Notes: a model not told the origin generated them from the letters alone. A DNA stretch of 59,024 nt from Clostridia bacterium (GCA_017938645.1 JAGBBE010000094.1:1-59024); one strand, 5' to 3'. Numbered from the stretch's first letter, positions 1-9,133 are shown. Numbers and translations are program-made.

Positions 1-667
1 CAAGCGTTATGTAGGCCGCGGCATGCTGTTCCTCGATCTGATTCAGGAAGGCAATCTGGGCCTGATCAAGGCTGTGGATAAGTTCGACTACCGCAAAGGC
101 TACAAGTTCTCTACCTATGCAACATGGTGGATCCGTCAGGCAATCACCCGCGCGATTGCCGATCAGGCGCGTACCATCCGCATCCCCGTGCATATGGTCG
201 AAACCATCAACAAGCTGATCCGCGTTTCCCGCCAGCTTCTGCAGGAATATGGCCGCGAGCCCACTCCTGACGAGATTGCAAAGGTGATGAACATCAGCGA
301 AAGCAAGGTGCGCGAAATTATCAAAATCGCGCAGGAGCCGGTTTCTCTGGAAACCCCCATCGGTGAAGAAGAAGACAGCCATCTGGGTGACTTCATTCCC
401 GATGACGACGCTCCCGCCCCCGCCGAGGCTGCCAGCTTTACTCTGATGAAGGAGCAGCTTCTCGACGTGCTGGATACCCTCACTCCCCGTGAGGAAAAGG
501 TGCTCAGGCTTCGTTTCGGTCTGGATGACGGACACCAGCGCACGCTGGAGGAAGTCGGCAAGGAGTTCAAGGTTACCCGCGAACGCATCCGCCAGATTGA
601 AGCCAAGGCCCTGCGCAAGCTGCGCCATCCCAGCCGTTCCAAGAAGCTGAAGGATTATCTTGACTGA
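1..667 (+). CDS. rpoD: RNA polymerase principal sigma factor RpoD, 3' part
   Basis: This is the C-terminal part of the housekeeping sigma-70 factor; the gene begins upstream of the window and is in frame from base 2. The visible protein opens in region 2 ([17 protein letters not shown], then [14 protein letters not shown], the core-binding and -10-recognition helices), continues through region 3, and ends in region 4 with the -35-binding helix-turn-helix ([20 protein letters not shown]) and the usual short tail. All conserved segments are intact. It directs most transcription, and the TTGACA/TATAAT promoters found across the window fit its specificity. Its last 8 bases overlap the next gene, so the two are likely co-transcribed. 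dnaG commonly lies upstream, but that is outside the window. Confidence 0.97.
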   Translation, partial: KRYVGRGMLFLDLIQEGNLGLIKAVDKFDYRKGYKFSTYATWWIRQAITRAIADQARTIRIPVHMVETINKLIRVSRQLLQEYGREPTPDEIAKVMNISESKVREIIKIAQEPVSLETPIGEEEDSHLGDFIPDDDAPAPAEAASFTLMKEQLLDVLDTLTPREEKVLRLRFGLDDGHQRTLEEVGKEFKVTRERIRQIEAKALRKLRHPSRSKKLKDYLD

Positions 668-1409
668 TCTTTTCAATCATCGCCGCGCGCCCATTTTGGA
701 CGGGCGGCTTTCCGCAGCTATGGAGCTTGCGGATAACACCAAAGTTTTTGCTGATATTGGCGCTGATCACGGCCGGCTGAGCACCGTTCTCCTGCTGGCT
801 GATCCCGCCAGACGCGCGCTTGTGGCAGATATCAGCGCAGCGGCCTTGAGCAAGGCACAGAGACGCATTCAGTGGATGGGACTGGCCGATCGTGCGGTTT
901 TCTCCGTTGCAGACGGCCTGGATGCGCTTGATTCGATGACCGACTGTGTTCCCGATACCATTTTCATTCTGGGAATGGGCGGCGATACCGTCAGCGGCAT
1001 TCTCAGAAGAGGCCAAAGCAGGCTTCGCGGTTCTGCTCTGATCCTCGGTGCGCAGACGGAACTTCCGCTCGTGCGTTCAGCGCTGGTCGAAACAGGCTAC
1101 CGCATCAGTCGTGAGATCATCGCCTCGGAAAACGAACGCGATTATATTCTGATCCGCGCAGAAAAAGCGCTGGCTGATGAACCTGAGTATTCCGAAGAAG
1201 AGCTCCTTCTGGGGCCTGTGCTTCTGCAGGAATGTCCAGAGAGCTGGGAACCGGTGCTCAAACGCCGCGAACGGCTGCTCACCCAGGGAATTACCGCCAT
1301 GAATTCCGCCATGCGCACCAGGGACGCCGAAAGGCTTGCTCTTTTCAAGCGTGAACTGGAATATGTGCAGCGTGCACTTGAACGAATCCATTCCGGAAAG
1401 GAAGAATGA
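660..1409 (+). CDS. trmK: tRNA (adenine-22-N1)-methyltransferase TrmK
   Basis: A class I SAM-dependent methyltransferase of the TrmK family, which makes m1A22 in bacterial tRNAs. The SAM-binding signature is clear ([12 protein letters not shown] near residue 30, and FILGMGGDT near residue 100). The length of 249 residues suits the family, which has a C-terminal coiled-coil extension; the last 60 residues here are Arg/Glu-rich and helical. Translation would begin at a TTG overlapping the end of rpoD by 8 bases, suggesting translational coupling. An in-frame TTG about 12 codons later is an alternative start. The neighbourhood rpoD-trmK-nif3 is a recurring Firmicute arrangement and strengthens the assignment. 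Confidence 0.9.
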   Translation: MTDLFNHRRAPILDGRLSAAMELADNTKVFADIGADHGRLSTVLLLADPARRALVADISAAALSKAQRRIQWMGLADRAVFSVADGLDALDSMTDCVPDTIFILGMGGDTVSGILRRGQSRLRGSALILGAQTELPLVRSALVETGYRISREIIASENERDYILIRAEKALADEPEYSEEELLLGPVLLQECPESWEPVLKRRERLLTQGITAMNSAMRTRDAERLALFKRELEYVQRALERIHSGKEE

Positions 1410-1413
1410 ACCG

Positions 1414-2187
1414 ATGAAAGTAAAGCAGGTCGCAGAATGGCTCAACGCTCTCGCTCCTTTTGAAAGTGCGGAAGGGTTTGACAACGTCGGCCTGCTGATG
1501 GGTAATCCTGACGCCGAAGTCAAAACTGTTCTCTTCGGCATGGACGTCACCGACGCCCTCGCCAAGGAAGCCGAAGAACTCGGTGCGGAACTGATCATCA
1601 CCCATCATCCGTTCATTTTTCACGCCATCAAGCGCATAGACTATACTGCGCCGCAAGGCCGTACGCTCGCCAGTCTTGCCGGAAAACAGATAAGCGTCAT
1701 TGCAGCGCATACCAACTGGGACAAGGCTCCGGGCGGCGTTGGCGACAGCCTTGCTCAGGCTCTCGGACTTCAGGATGTAACCAGCGCAGACGACTACGTG
1801 CGCGTCGGTACATTACCCTCCCCCCTTTCTTCCAAAGAGCTTGGGGAACTGATTGCGCAAAAACTGCGCTTTGTACCGCGCTGCTATCCTGCTTCCGATG
1901 AGCTGATCACCCGCGTTGCCGTTGCCGGCGGCGCCTATGGCGAGGGTTATCGTCTGGCTGCATCTGCCGGCGCACAGGCCTACGTTGTTGGCGAAGCTGC
2001 CCATCATGAGCTGCTGGATGCCTGTGAACGCGGCCTCACGATGTATGACGCCGGTCATTACGCCACCGAATTCCCCGGTGTTTGTGCCCTTTATCAGCGT
2101 TTTCTTTCTGATGCGCAGCAAAACGGCTGGAACGTTTCCGCGCATCTTCATCAAAAAGCTCCTTTTCCCGGAGCGATCCTTGCCTGA
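1414..2187 (+). CDS. Nif3-like dinuclear metal-centre protein (YqfO family)
   Basis: A 257-residue member of the NIF3/DUF34 family, often annotated GTP cyclohydrolase I type 2-like. It is probably a metal-dependent hydrolase of unknown physiological substrate. Metal-ligand motifs are visible: ELIITHHPFIFH in the first third, AAHTNWD about 35 residues later, and a C-terminal Gly-rich segment (VAVAGGAYGEGY) followed by a late GHYATE motif. I chose the ATG preceded by GGAAAGGAAG because the protein then starts at MKVKQVAEWLNALAPF, the usual family N-terminus; an upstream in-frame ATG would add 26 unrelated residues. It lacks the central PII-like insert found in longer homologues. It lies 4 bases after trmK, so the two share a transcript. 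Confidence 0.92.
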   Translation: MKVKQVAEWLNALAPFESAEGFDNVGLLMGNPDAEVKTVLFGMDVTDALAKEAEELGAELIITHHPFIFHAIKRIDYTAPQGRTLASLAGKQISVIAAHTNWDKAPGGVGDSLAQALGLQDVTSADDYVRVGTLPSPLSSKELGELIAQKLRFVPRCYPASDELITRVAVAGGAYGEGYRLAASAGAQAYVVGEAAHHELLDACERGLTMYDAGHYATEFPGVCALYQRFLSDAQQNGWNVSAHLHQKAPFPGAILA

Positions 2188-2223
2188 GTTCAGGCGTCTG
2201 ACCAACCACAAGGAGGTACCCCC

Positions 2224-2925
2224 ATGGAACAGACTGAATTGTTGTGGCAGTATCAGCAGGCCGATATGGCCGCCGATGCGTTCGAGAACCAGATGAAGCG
2301 CAGCCCTACCCGCGTTGCTCTGAAGAAGAACCGCGATTTTCTGGTAGAGCAGCAGAATGCTGTGAAGCGCATGGAGCAGGAAGTGGTCGAAATGGCCGAC
2401 CGCATTGAAATCATCAAGATGGCGATCGTCCGTCTTGAGGAGCAGCTTGCAGCGCTCAGTAAGCGCATCGAAAACAATCCCCCTGCTGATCTCAAGCAGG
2501 CACAGGATCTTACCCGCGACGCACAGAAGCTGCTGAAGGATCTCACCGACTATGAAACCGAAATGAAGCGTATCCAGAAGGACGCTTCCGACCGCGAGCG
2601 TACGGAAAAGGATATCCGCATGAAGTACGCCAAGGTCAAGGCTGAGTACGATAAGCAGAAAGAAGCCTATGAGGCTGAGTTCAAAGTACAGCAGGAGGAG
2701 CTTGCTCAGAAGCGTGCTGCCGCCAAGGAAAAATCCGTCGGCATCGATCCCGCGCTGCTGGAGAAGTATGCTACCATCAAAAAGCACTGCACTCCGCCGG
2801 TTGCCCGTCTGTATGGCGATCAGTGCGGCGGCTGCAACATGAGCCTTCCTCAGGTTACGCTTCGCAAATTCAAAAACGCCCAGTACATTGAATGTGAGAA
2901 CTGCGGCCGTTTGATCATCCAATAA
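2224..2925 (+). CDS. Zinc-ribbon coiled-coil protein (COG1579-like)
   Basis: A 233-residue protein with two parts. Residues 1 to about 180 are a Lys/Glu/Arg-rich heptad-like region predicted to form a long coiled-coil hairpin. The last 40 residues form a C4 zinc ribbon with two CxxC knuckles (QCGGCNMSL and ECENCGRLI). This architecture matches the widespread COG1579 family, with a proposed nucleic-acid-related role but no firm biochemical function. The start is secured by AAGGAGG 7 bases upstream. Its position straight after the Nif3-like gene recurs in many Firmicutes. It is cytoplasmic; no signal or membrane segment is seen. Confidence 0.88.
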   Translation: MEQTELLWQYQQADMAADAFENQMKRSPTRVALKKNRDFLVEQQNAVKRMEQEVVEMADRIEIIKMAIVRLEEQLAALSKRIENNPPADLKQAQDLTRDAQKLLKDLTDYETEMKRIQKDASDRERTEKDIRMKYAKVKAEYDKQKEAYEAEFKVQQEELAQKRAAAKEKSVGIDPALLEKYATIKKHCTPPVARLYGDQCGGCNMSLPQVTLRKFKNAQYIECENCGRLIIQ

Positions 2926-2943
2926 GCCTTGTCAACCGTTTCG

Positions 2944-2978
2944 GGGCCGTCGCTTGTGCGGCGGCCCTGTATGTTTTT
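2944..2978 (+). terminator. GC-rich hairpin with T-tract after the zinc-ribbon gene
   Basis: A 10-bp stem (GGGCCGTCGC with GCGGCGGCCC, one G-T pair) closes a TTGT loop and is followed by TGTATGTTTTT. It could end the rpoD-zinc-ribbon transcript or act as a partial attenuator, since no promoter is obvious before the next gene 15 bases further on. Confidence 0.65.
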
Positions 2979-2992
2979 AGGAGGTTTCGATT

Positions 2993-4318
2993 ATGAACAT
3001 GATCGATATCATCGAGAAGAAGAAAAAGGCGCTGGCACTCACGCAGGAGGAAATTGACTTTTTCGTTAAGGGTGCAGCAGAGAGCAGCATACCGGACTAT
3101 CAGCTTGCCGCGCTTCTGATGGCTATTCGCCTCAACGGCATGAACCGTGAAGAAACCACTCACCTCACGCTGGCCATGGCCAATTCCGGCGATATCTGCG
3201 ATCTGTCCGAACTGGACGGTATTCCTGTGGACAAGCATTCTACCGGCGGCGTTGGTGACACGACCACCCTGGTTCTTGCACCGCTGGTCGCTGCCTGCGG
3301 CGTGCCGGTTGCCAAGATGAGCGGACGCGGCCTGGGTCACACCGGCGGCACGCTCGACAAGCTGGAAAGCATTCCGGGACTGAGCGTATCTGTATCGGAA
3401 GAAAATTTCCTCAAGCAGGTTCGTGAAATCGGCCTGGCCGTCATCGGTCAATCCAAAAACCTCGCGCCTGCCGATAAGACCCTCTACGCCCTCCGTGACG
3501 TTACCTCGACCGTTGACAGTCTGCCTCTGATTTCCTCCAGCATCGTCAGCAAAAAACTGGCCAGCGGTGCACAGGGAATCGTGCTGGACGTCAAAACAGG
3601 TGCTGGCGCCATGATGCAAACGCTTGAGGACAGCATTGAGCTTGCGCAGACCATGGTGCGTATCGGCTGTGATGCCGGCCGCAGGATGGTTGCGCTGGTC
3701 ACGGATATGGGCGAGCCGCTTGGCAGCCATGTCGGCAATGCGCTGGAGGTCAAGGAGGCCATAGACGTTCTTTGCGGGCGTGTGCAGGGACCCTTGCTGG
3801 ATGTATCACTTGAACTGGGTGCAAGGCTTCTGATGCTCGGCGACGCCGCAACCGATACCGAGTCGGCCAAAGCCATGCTGATGGACGCGCTTGAAAGTGG
3901 TCGAGGACTTGATACGCTGAGAAAGATGATCATCGCCCAGGGCGGTGATCCTGCCTGCTGCGACGATGTAGCTTCTCTTCCGCAGGCGGCTGTGATTCTG
4001 GAGGTTCCGGCCCTAGAAAGCGGTTATATTCATCATATGGATACCATCGGGCTTGGCAATACTGCACAGGCCATGGGTGCAGGCCGCAGAACCAAGGAAG
4101 ACGTCATTGATCCCAGCGTCGGATTTGTGCTTCACAAGCGCATCGGTCAGCCTGTAACCGAAGGCGAATCCCTTGCAACCGTCTATGCCAAGGATGCCGC
4201 CAGCGCAGAAACTGCTATTGCTTCCATCCAGCGCTGCATCGCCATTTCCACCGAACAGGTTCCTCCCTGTAAGCTCATCCACGCCTTTGTTACGGATGAA
4301 ACCGTCGAGATGTATTAA
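2993..4318 (+). CDS. pdp: Pyrimidine-nucleoside phosphorylase
   Basis: This enzyme splits thymidine, deoxyuridine or uridine with phosphate to give the base and (deoxy)ribose-1-phosphate, a nucleoside salvage step. The 441-residue length and the signature DKHSTGGVGDTTT followed by KMSGRGLGHTGGTLDKLES, the phosphate-binding loops, are diagnostic for the thymidine/pyrimidine phosphorylase family. The three expected parts are present: helical N-terminal domain, glycine-rich phosphate domain, and C-terminal domain beginning around residue 330. AGGAGG lies 8 bases before the ATG. It may be read through from the rpoD cluster. It could consume nucleosides released by the SurE and nuclease genes further along, but it is not linked to them in an operon. 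Confidence 0.95.
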   Translation: MNMIDIIEKKKKALALTQEEIDFFVKGAAESSIPDYQLAALLMAIRLNGMNREETTHLTLAMANSGDICDLSELDGIPVDKHSTGGVGDTTTLVLAPLVAACGVPVAKMSGRGLGHTGGTLDKLESIPGLSVSVSEENFLKQVREIGLAVIGQSKNLAPADKTLYALRDVTSTVDSLPLISSSIVSKKLASGAQGIVLDVKTGAGAMMQTLEDSIELAQTMVRIGCDAGRRMVALVTDMGEPLGSHVGNALEVKEAIDVLCGRVQGPLLDVSLELGARLLMLGDAATDTESAKAMLMDALESGRGLDTLRKMIIAQGGDPACCDDVASLPQAAVILEVPALESGYIHHMDTIGLGNTAQAMGAGRRTKEDVIDPSVGFVLHKRIGQPVTEGESLATVYAKDAASAETAIASIQRCIAISTEQVPPCKLIHAFVTDETVEMY

Positions 4319-4337
4319 CTGCGAAGGAGTCTCCCGG

Positions 4338-6041
4338 ATGACACGAGAACGCAACCGTTGGCTGGCAGCGCTGCTTCTGGCCGCGCTCCTGATGAGCCTG
4401 AGCTTCGCCTGCTGCCGGATGGTTTACGAAACAAATGATGACAGCAGCATTGTCGCTGCTGCGTCTGGAGCCGTCACCGGCAGTCCGTATGCCGGAAACG
4501 GCTTCACTTCCTACCTGTATGGCGCTCTGCTGGCTTTCCTGTTCAGCGCTGTGCCGTCGCTTCCGTGGCATGCGCTGATCCTGCTTGGACTCATCTACTT
4601 AAGCGTCAGTGCTTTAATCAAAAGTTTCCTTACGCTATGTATCGACAGAAGTATTCCCTGTTCTGTTGCGCTGATTCTGTTTGCGGCGTTGTACGTGGGC
4701 GTTCTGCTTCCGTATGTCGTCATGCTTCAGTTCACCACGGTACCGTCATTGGCCGCAAGTGCAGGATGCTGTCTGCTGCTGGTATCATGGCGTAATCTTC
4801 GCACACAGAAAGCCTCCTTCACCATTGGAATCATTCTGCTGCTTTTTGCACTGATGCTGCGTATTCAGTCCGCATGGGTGACCATTCCCCTGCTTCTGAT
4901 GTTTGGCTTGTCGTATGAATTCGAGCGCAAGCGGTATGGAAAAGGTATCTTGCTGTTCTGCGCGGCAGTTGCTGTAGTTTTTGGCCTGATTACATTGCTG
5001 GATTCGTATCTTTATCAGTGGAGCGATCCGGCGTGGGCAGCTTTCGAAGAATTCAACGCACTGCATGGAAGCCTCCTTGACTACAACAATACCGATCTGG
5101 CAACGCAGGCATCCCATGAACTTCCCGAATGGACGCCATGGCTGACCTACATGGTCCGCGACTGGTATATGCTCGATGCGCGCATGACGGAAGAAAATCT
5201 CGCTGCACTTCTGAATGTCATGGAAGCCATGCGGGAACCCCTCTCCCTGTTTGCCGTTCTGAAGGCGGCGGGCAGTCTTCTGCTGCGTTACCCCATCTTT
5301 TCGCTATCGCTGGCTGGATTTTCGCTGTATGCGCTGTTTGCGTCCATTCGCCTGCTGAAAAAACACAGATACTGGGCTGTGCTGCGTACGGTCGGAATCT
5401 ATGCTTATCTGATCGTCTTTGTTGCCTACTTTTACGGCATACTCGGACGCATGCCCATGCGCGCTGCGTTCACAGCAGGCTGTCCCTGCTATGTGCTTCT
5501 GTTCTTCAACGGACTGGAAGCTTTTGAGAAGGATCCAGACAGTCCGAAAAATCCAATCAGCGAAAAAGTGCTGCTGACAGCTGTGCTTGCTCTGTGCATT
5601 GCAACTCCCGCAATCAACGGCAATGCTTTCATTCCGCTTCGGTGGAAAGAGCAGTATCACGACCGTATCCGCCAGTCCTCTGAGCTGATCTGTGAATATG
5701 TAACGCGGCCGGAAAACGCTGATACTCTCTATCTGACAGATGTTACGCTGGACTTTTCGCCAGCATATGTGCATGGTGATCGTCTGCCGTCAAACCTGCT
5801 TTCATGGCGGTGCGGTATGTATCATTCACCGCTGTATCACACGAAGCTGGAGAAGTTCGGCTATAAACGTTTTACCAGTGAAAATCTGTTTGATGAAAAC
5901 GTGCTTCTGCTGGTTCAGGACGCTTCTGCTCTCACGCTTCTCTATGAATATCTGGAAACGGATTACGCACCCGTGGAACTGGAAACAGTGGATATCGGCG
6001 CCTGTTTCACTGTGTACCGGATTCATTGGAAAGAAAGCTGA
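4338..6041 (+). CDS. Large multi-pass membrane protein, possibly GT-C-like
   Basis: I do not recognise a named family. The 567-residue protein begins with a short basic N-terminus and a hydrophobic helix, then roughly ten hydrophobic segments up to residue 430, and ends in a 130-residue soluble domain likely outside the membrane. An acidic ETNDDS motif follows the first helix directly. GT-C lipid-linked glycosyltransferases carry catalytic Asp/Glu in exactly that loop, so a surface-polysaccharide role is possible; this is inference from topology. The start is the ATG 11 bases after AAGGAG, giving MTRERNRWLAALLL. It sits 19 bases behind the phosphorylase gene and may share its transcript. No partner glycosyltransferase is adjacent. 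Confidence 0.7.
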   Translation: MTRERNRWLAALLLAALLMSLSFACCRMVYETNDDSSIVAAASGAVTGSPYAGNGFTSYLYGALLAFLFSAVPSLPWHALILLGLIYLSVSALIKSFLTLCIDRSIPCSVALILFAALYVGVLLPYVVMLQFTTVPSLAASAGCCLLLVSWRNLRTQKASFTIGIILLLFALMLRIQSAWVTIPLLLMFGLSYEFERKRYGKGILLFCAAVAVVFGLITLLDSYLYQWSDPAWAAFEEFNALHGSLLDYNNTDLATQASHELPEWTPWLTYMVRDWYMLDARMTEENLAALLNVMEAMREPLSLFAVLKAAGSLLLRYPIFSLSLAGFSLYALFASIRLLKKHRYWAVLRTVGIYAYLIVFVAYFYGILGRMPMRAAFTAGCPCYVLLFFNGLEAFEKDPDSPKNPISEKVLLTAVLALCIATPAINGNAFIPLRWKEQYHDRIRQSSELICEYVTRPENADTLYLTDVTLDFSPAYVHGDRLPSNLLSWRCGMYHSPLYHTKLEKFGYKRFTSENLFDENVLLLVQDASALTLLYEYLETDYAPVELETVDIGACFTVYRIHWKES

Positions 6042-6081
6042 AAAAGCCTGCAAAAAAGCGTCAGAAAACGAAAAATACCTA

Positions 6082-6110
6082 TTGACATCCACAGGCATAT
6101 TTAGTAAAAT
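6082..6110 (+). promoter_or_regulatory. Promoter of rplM-rpsI
   Basis: TTGACA, a 17-base spacer, then TAAAAT: a near-consensus housekeeping promoter. Transcription would begin near 6117, leaving a leader of about 110 bases before rplM. Confidence 0.85.
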
Positions 6111-6122
6111 AGCTTTTGGCAT

Positions 6123-6154
6123 CAATAGACTCCGCTAGCCCCGGAATGCTATTG
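6123..6154 (+). promoter_or_regulatory. Nested hairpin in the rplM leader (candidate L13 leader)
   Basis: CAATAG pairs with CTATTG, and inside it TCCG pairs with CGGA around a 7-base loop, with a small internal loop between the two stems. It lies at the very 5' end of the predicted transcript. Firmicute rplM leaders are known to carry a conserved structured element thought to mediate L13 autoregulation; assigning this hairpin to that class is inference. Confidence 0.45.
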
Positions 6155-6226
6155 TAACCCAGCGAGCGTTTGCTGACCATCAAATGCCGCAACTGACACA
6201 CAACCCCTTTGAAGGAGGATACCAAC

Positions 6227-6658
6227 TTGAAGACGTACATGGCAAAGGCCTCCGACGTACAGCGTAAGTGGTACGTTGTGGACGCCGAAGGCGTGGTTCT
6301 GGGTCGCCTGGCCAGCCAGGTTGCCAGCATTCTGCGCGGCAAGAACAAGCCCACCTATACTCCCCACGTTGACACTGGTGATTATGTGATCATCCTCAAT
6401 GCCGATAAGGTTGTCCTGACCGGCAAGAAGCTTGATCAGAAGATTTATTATAAGCACAGCGGCTATGCCGGCGGCCTGAAGGAAACTCCCTATCGTCGCC
6501 TGCTGGCTGAAAAGCCTGAGTTCGCTGTTCAGCATGCGATCATCGGCATGCTGCCCAAGGGCCCCCTCGGCCGCAAGATGGCGAAGAAGATGAAGGTTTA
6601 TGCTGGCACCGAGCATGAGCACGCCGCTCAGCAGCCCGAAGTGCTGGTTATTAAGTAA
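6227..6658 (+). CDS. rplM: 50S ribosomal protein L13
   Basis: L13 binds 23S rRNA early in large-subunit assembly. The 143 residues align along their length with the bacterial family: [17 protein letters not shown] near the N-terminus, [19 protein letters not shown] in the middle, and [12 protein letters not shown] followed by LKVYAG-like sequence and an HAAQQPEVL tail. The start is a TTG placed 8 bases after AAGGAGG, giving (M)KTYMAK in register with the E. coli start; an upstream TTG lies inside the ribosome-binding site itself. Codon use is strongly biased, as expected for a highly expressed gene. rpsI follows 23 bases later in the classic rplM-rpsI operon. Confidence 0.98.
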   Translation: MKTYMAKASDVQRKWYVVDAEGVVLGRLASQVASILRGKNKPTYTPHVDTGDYVIILNADKVVLTGKKLDQKIYYKHSGYAGGLKETPYRRLLAEKPEFAVQHAIIGMLPKGPLGRKMAKKMKVYAGTEHEHAAQQPEVLVIK

Positions 6659-6681
6659 GGACACGGAAGGAGCGAAACATA

Positions 6682-7074
6682 ATGGCGAAAGTTGAGTACA
6701 ATGCCGTGGGTCGTCGTAAGACGGCTATCGCCCGTGTCCGTTTGGTCGCCGGCGACGGTAAGATTCTGGTTAACAAGCGTGAGCTGGACAACTACTTTGG
6801 TCTGGAAACGCTGAAGATGACTGTCCGTCAGCCCCTGGAACTCACCAAGGCTGGCTCCGATATGGACATCATCATCAATGTGCATGGCGGCGGTCTGTCT
6901 GGTCAGGCTGGCGCTATCCGTCATGGCATCAGCCGCGCGCTGATCAAGGCCAACCCCGATCTTCGCGACAGCCTGAAGAAGGCTGGCTTCCTCACTCGCG
7001 ATCCTCGCATGAAGGAACGTAAGAAGTACGGTCTGAAGGCCGCTCGTCGCGCGCCCCAGTTCTCCAAGCGCTAA
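6682..7074 (+). CDS. rpsI: 30S ribosomal protein S9
   Basis: S9 is a small-subunit protein whose C-terminal tail reaches the P-site tRNA. The 130 residues contain the family hallmarks: [16 protein letters not shown] at the start, [20 protein letters not shown] in the middle, and the very basic terminus ending SKR. Translation starts at an ATG after GGAAGGAG. It is the second gene of the rplM operon and is followed by a strong terminator. Length and sequence are entirely typical. Confidence 0.98.
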   Translation: MAKVEYNAVGRRKTAIARVRLVAGDGKILVNKRELDNYFGLETLKMTVRQPLELTKAGSDMDIIINVHGGGLSGQAGAIRHGISRALIKANPDLRDSLKKAGFLTRDPRMKERKKYGLKAARRAPQFSKR

Positions 7075-7097
7075 TCTTCCTTTCAAGTGGGCTAATT

Positions 7098-7134
7098 ACC
7101 CTCCCCTGTTTCGACAGGCGGAGGGTTTTTATTT
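7098..7134 (+). terminator. Rho-independent terminator of rplM-rpsI
   Basis: A stem of ACCCTCC-CCTG with CAGG-GGAGGGT (one bulged C, TTTCGA loop) is followed by TTTTTATTTT. It ends the ribosomal protein operon. Confidence 0.9.
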
Positions 7135-7181
7135 TGTCCATTGAAATGTACAATCTTATAGCTTTTCCACTGAAAATGAGG

Positions 7182-7187
7182 TATAAT
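7182..7187 (+). promoter_or_regulatory. Candidate -10 element for the RDD gene
   Basis: A perfect TATAAT lies 50 bases before the RDD start codon, in an AT-rich interval between the S9 terminator and the gene. No convincing -35 is seen at 16 to 18 bases, so this is tentative. Confidence 0.4.
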
Positions 7188-7237
7188 TAAGATGCAAGTA
7201 TTTTGGCATTTGCTCAAGCGATCTGAGAGGAGTTCCT

Positions 7238-7999
7238 ATGATTTACGACCTGCAAAGAGCAAGCACATGGAAACGCATTTCTGCTTTTCTCTTTGATGCT
7301 ATTTTGCTCAGTGTTGTCGCTGTGCTGTTTGCATGGGCAATGAGCGGTCTGCTAGGGTATGACGACTACACCGCCTCACTTGATTCCGCCTACGCATACT
7401 ACGGCGAAACGTATGGCGTCAACTTTAACCTTTCACTTCAGGAATACGACAACCTGAGTCCCGAAGAACTGGAGAATCTTAATAACGCTTATGCTGCGCT
7501 TTCTGCCGATCCGGCATCCGTCAGCGCTTACAATATGATCATTCAGCTAATGCTTCTGATTACCTCGCTTGGGCTGTTATTTGGTTTTCTTCTCATGGAA
7601 CTGATTATCCCACTAAAGCTTGGCAACGGGCAAACGCTGGGTAAAAAGATTTTCGGAATCGGACTGATGCAGCAGGACGGTATTCGCGTGAATGGCCGCG
7701 TAATGTTCGTCCGAACCATTTTGGGCAAATACACACTGGAAACCATGGTTCCGGTTCTGATTATCATGATGATCTGGCTGGGTATACTCGGCCTGATTGG
7801 AACGCTCGTTTTGATCGGCATTATCCTTGTACAGCTTCTGATGCTTGCGTGCACCAAGAACCGTCTCGTCATCCATGACGCTCTGGCATGTACTGTGACC
7901 GTTGATATTGCCAGTCAAATGATTTTTTCTGACCGTCAAGCCATGATTGCATACAAAGAAAAGGTACACGCAGAACAAGCCGCATGCGAACCGTACTGA
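7238..7999 (+). CDS. RDD family membrane protein
   Basis: A 253-residue integral membrane protein of the RDD family. The defining Arg and Asp are in the first helix (KRISAFLFDAILL) and the second conserved block is NGQTLGKKIFGIGL around residue 130. Hydrophobic segments lie near residues 17-40, 100-125 and 170-205. An acidic stretch of about 50 residues separates the first two helices, longer than in minimal RDD proteins, and the last 25 residues are soluble. RDD proteins have mixed proposed roles (ion or antiporter activity, accessory subunits), so the function is unknown. The ATG follows GAGAGGAG. The ABC importer starts 27 bases later, so they may be co-transcribed. Confidence 0.82.
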   Translation: MIYDLQRASTWKRISAFLFDAILLSVVAVLFAWAMSGLLGYDDYTASLDSAYAYYGETYGVNFNLSLQEYDNLSPEELENLNNAYAALSADPASVSAYNMIIQLMLLITSLGLLFGFLLMELIIPLKLGNGQTLGKKIFGIGLMQQDGIRVNGRVMFVRTILGKYTLETMVPVLIIMMIWLGILGLIGTLVLIGIILVQLLMLACTKNRLVIHDALACTVTVDIASQMIFSDRQAMIAYKEKVHAEQAACEPY

Positions 8000-8026
8000 T
8001 TCACAGAAAACAGGAGGCGCAAATCC

Positions 8027-9130
8027 ATGAAAATCGTACTGGAAAACCTGACCAAAATCTTCCCCAGCCGCAATAAAAAGTCGGGTGAAGAAGTGGTCGC
8101 CGTCAACAACTTTAACTTTACCATTCCTGACGGAAAGCTCATCGGTCTGCTGGGCCCTTCTGGCTGCGGCAAGTCTACTACATTGTATATGATCTCTGGC
8201 CTGCAGAAGCCCAGCAGCGGCAGGATTTATTTTGGCGACGATGATGTAACGGAACTTTCCACGGAAAACCGCGGCATCGGTCTGGTGTTCCAGAACTACG
8301 CGCTGTATCCGCACATGACCGTAAAGCAGAACATTCTCTTCCCTCTTCAGAATCTGACTGGTGCAGACAAGCTGTCCAAGGAAACCATGCTTGAACGTGC
8401 CTATGAAGCTGCAAAGCTTGTTCAGATTGAAACTCTGATGGATCGCAAGCCTTCCGAACTTTCCGGCGGTCAGCAGCAGCGCGTCGCCATCGCACGCGCG
8501 CTGGTCAAGATGCCCCGCGTTCTCCTGCTGGACGAGCCTCTGTCCAATCTCGACGCACGCCTGCGTCTGCAGACCCGTGAAGAAATCCGCCGCATTCAGA
8601 AGGAAACCGGCATCACCACCGTCTTCGTCACCCACGACCAAGAGGAGGCCATGTCCATCTCTGATATGATCGTCGTGATGAAGCTCGGCATCGTCCAGCA
8701 GATCGGCAAGCCGCAGGAGGTTTATGACAATCCTGCCAACTTGTTTGTCGCCAAATTCCTCGGCACACCTCCCATCAATGTTTTCAAGGGGATGGTCAAA
8801 GACGGCAAGCTGTTCATCGGCAGCGATGCCGTGATGGATGTACGAGGTATCGCTGACCAGGAAGTAACCGTCGGCATCCGTCCCGAGGGCTTTGTGTTGG
8901 ATGAAAACGGTCCCATGAAATGCCATCCCACCAATGTTGAGGTTATGGGCCGCGATGTGAGCGTTGTTTCCACGCATGAGGCTTCCCTGAATCCGCTGGT
9001 TCGCTCCATCATCAATTCTGACTGCAAGGTGGATATCGAATCTGGCGAGGTTCGCTATACCCTCAAACCTCACAAGGTCTTCCTCTTCAACAAGGACACG
9101 GAGGAGCGCATCCTCCCGCAGGAGGCGTAA
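8027..9130 (+). CDS. CUT1-type sugar ABC transporter ATP-binding protein
   Basis: The ATPase that powers the importer encoded by the next three genes. Walker A is GPSGCGKST (residues 43-51), the Q-loop is FQNYALYPH, the signature is LSGGQQQR (145-152), and Walker B is LLLDEP (166-171), followed by the switch His in VTHDQEEA. The region after residue 240 is a MalK/UgpC/MsmK-type regulatory TOBE domain with GIRPEGF. Length 367 is normal. In many Firmicutes one MsmK ATPase serves several importers, so an ATPase inside the transporter operon is notable here. Permease genes follow after 3 bases. Confidence 0.93.
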   Translation: MKIVLENLTKIFPSRNKKSGEEVVAVNNFNFTIPDGKLIGLLGPSGCGKSTTLYMISGLQKPSSGRIYFGDDDVTELSTENRGIGLVFQNYALYPHMTVKQNILFPLQNLTGADKLSKETMLERAYEAAKLVQIETLMDRKPSELSGGQQQRVAIARALVKMPRVLLLDEPLSNLDARLRLQTREEIRRIQKETGITTVFVTHDQEEAMSISDMIVVMKLGIVQQIGKPQEVYDNPANLFVAKFLGTPPINVFKGMVKDGKLFIGSDAVMDVRGIADQEVTVGIRPEGFVLDENGPMKCHPTNVEVMGRDVSVVSTHEASLNPLVRSIINSDCKVDIESGEVRYTLKPHKVFLFNKDTEERILPQEA

Positions 9131-9133
9131 GCA

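Noticed and set aside
2926..2992. RNase P RNA expected downstream of the zinc-ribbon gene in some Clostridia
   Set aside because: The interval is 67 bases and holds only a hairpin and a ribosome-binding site.
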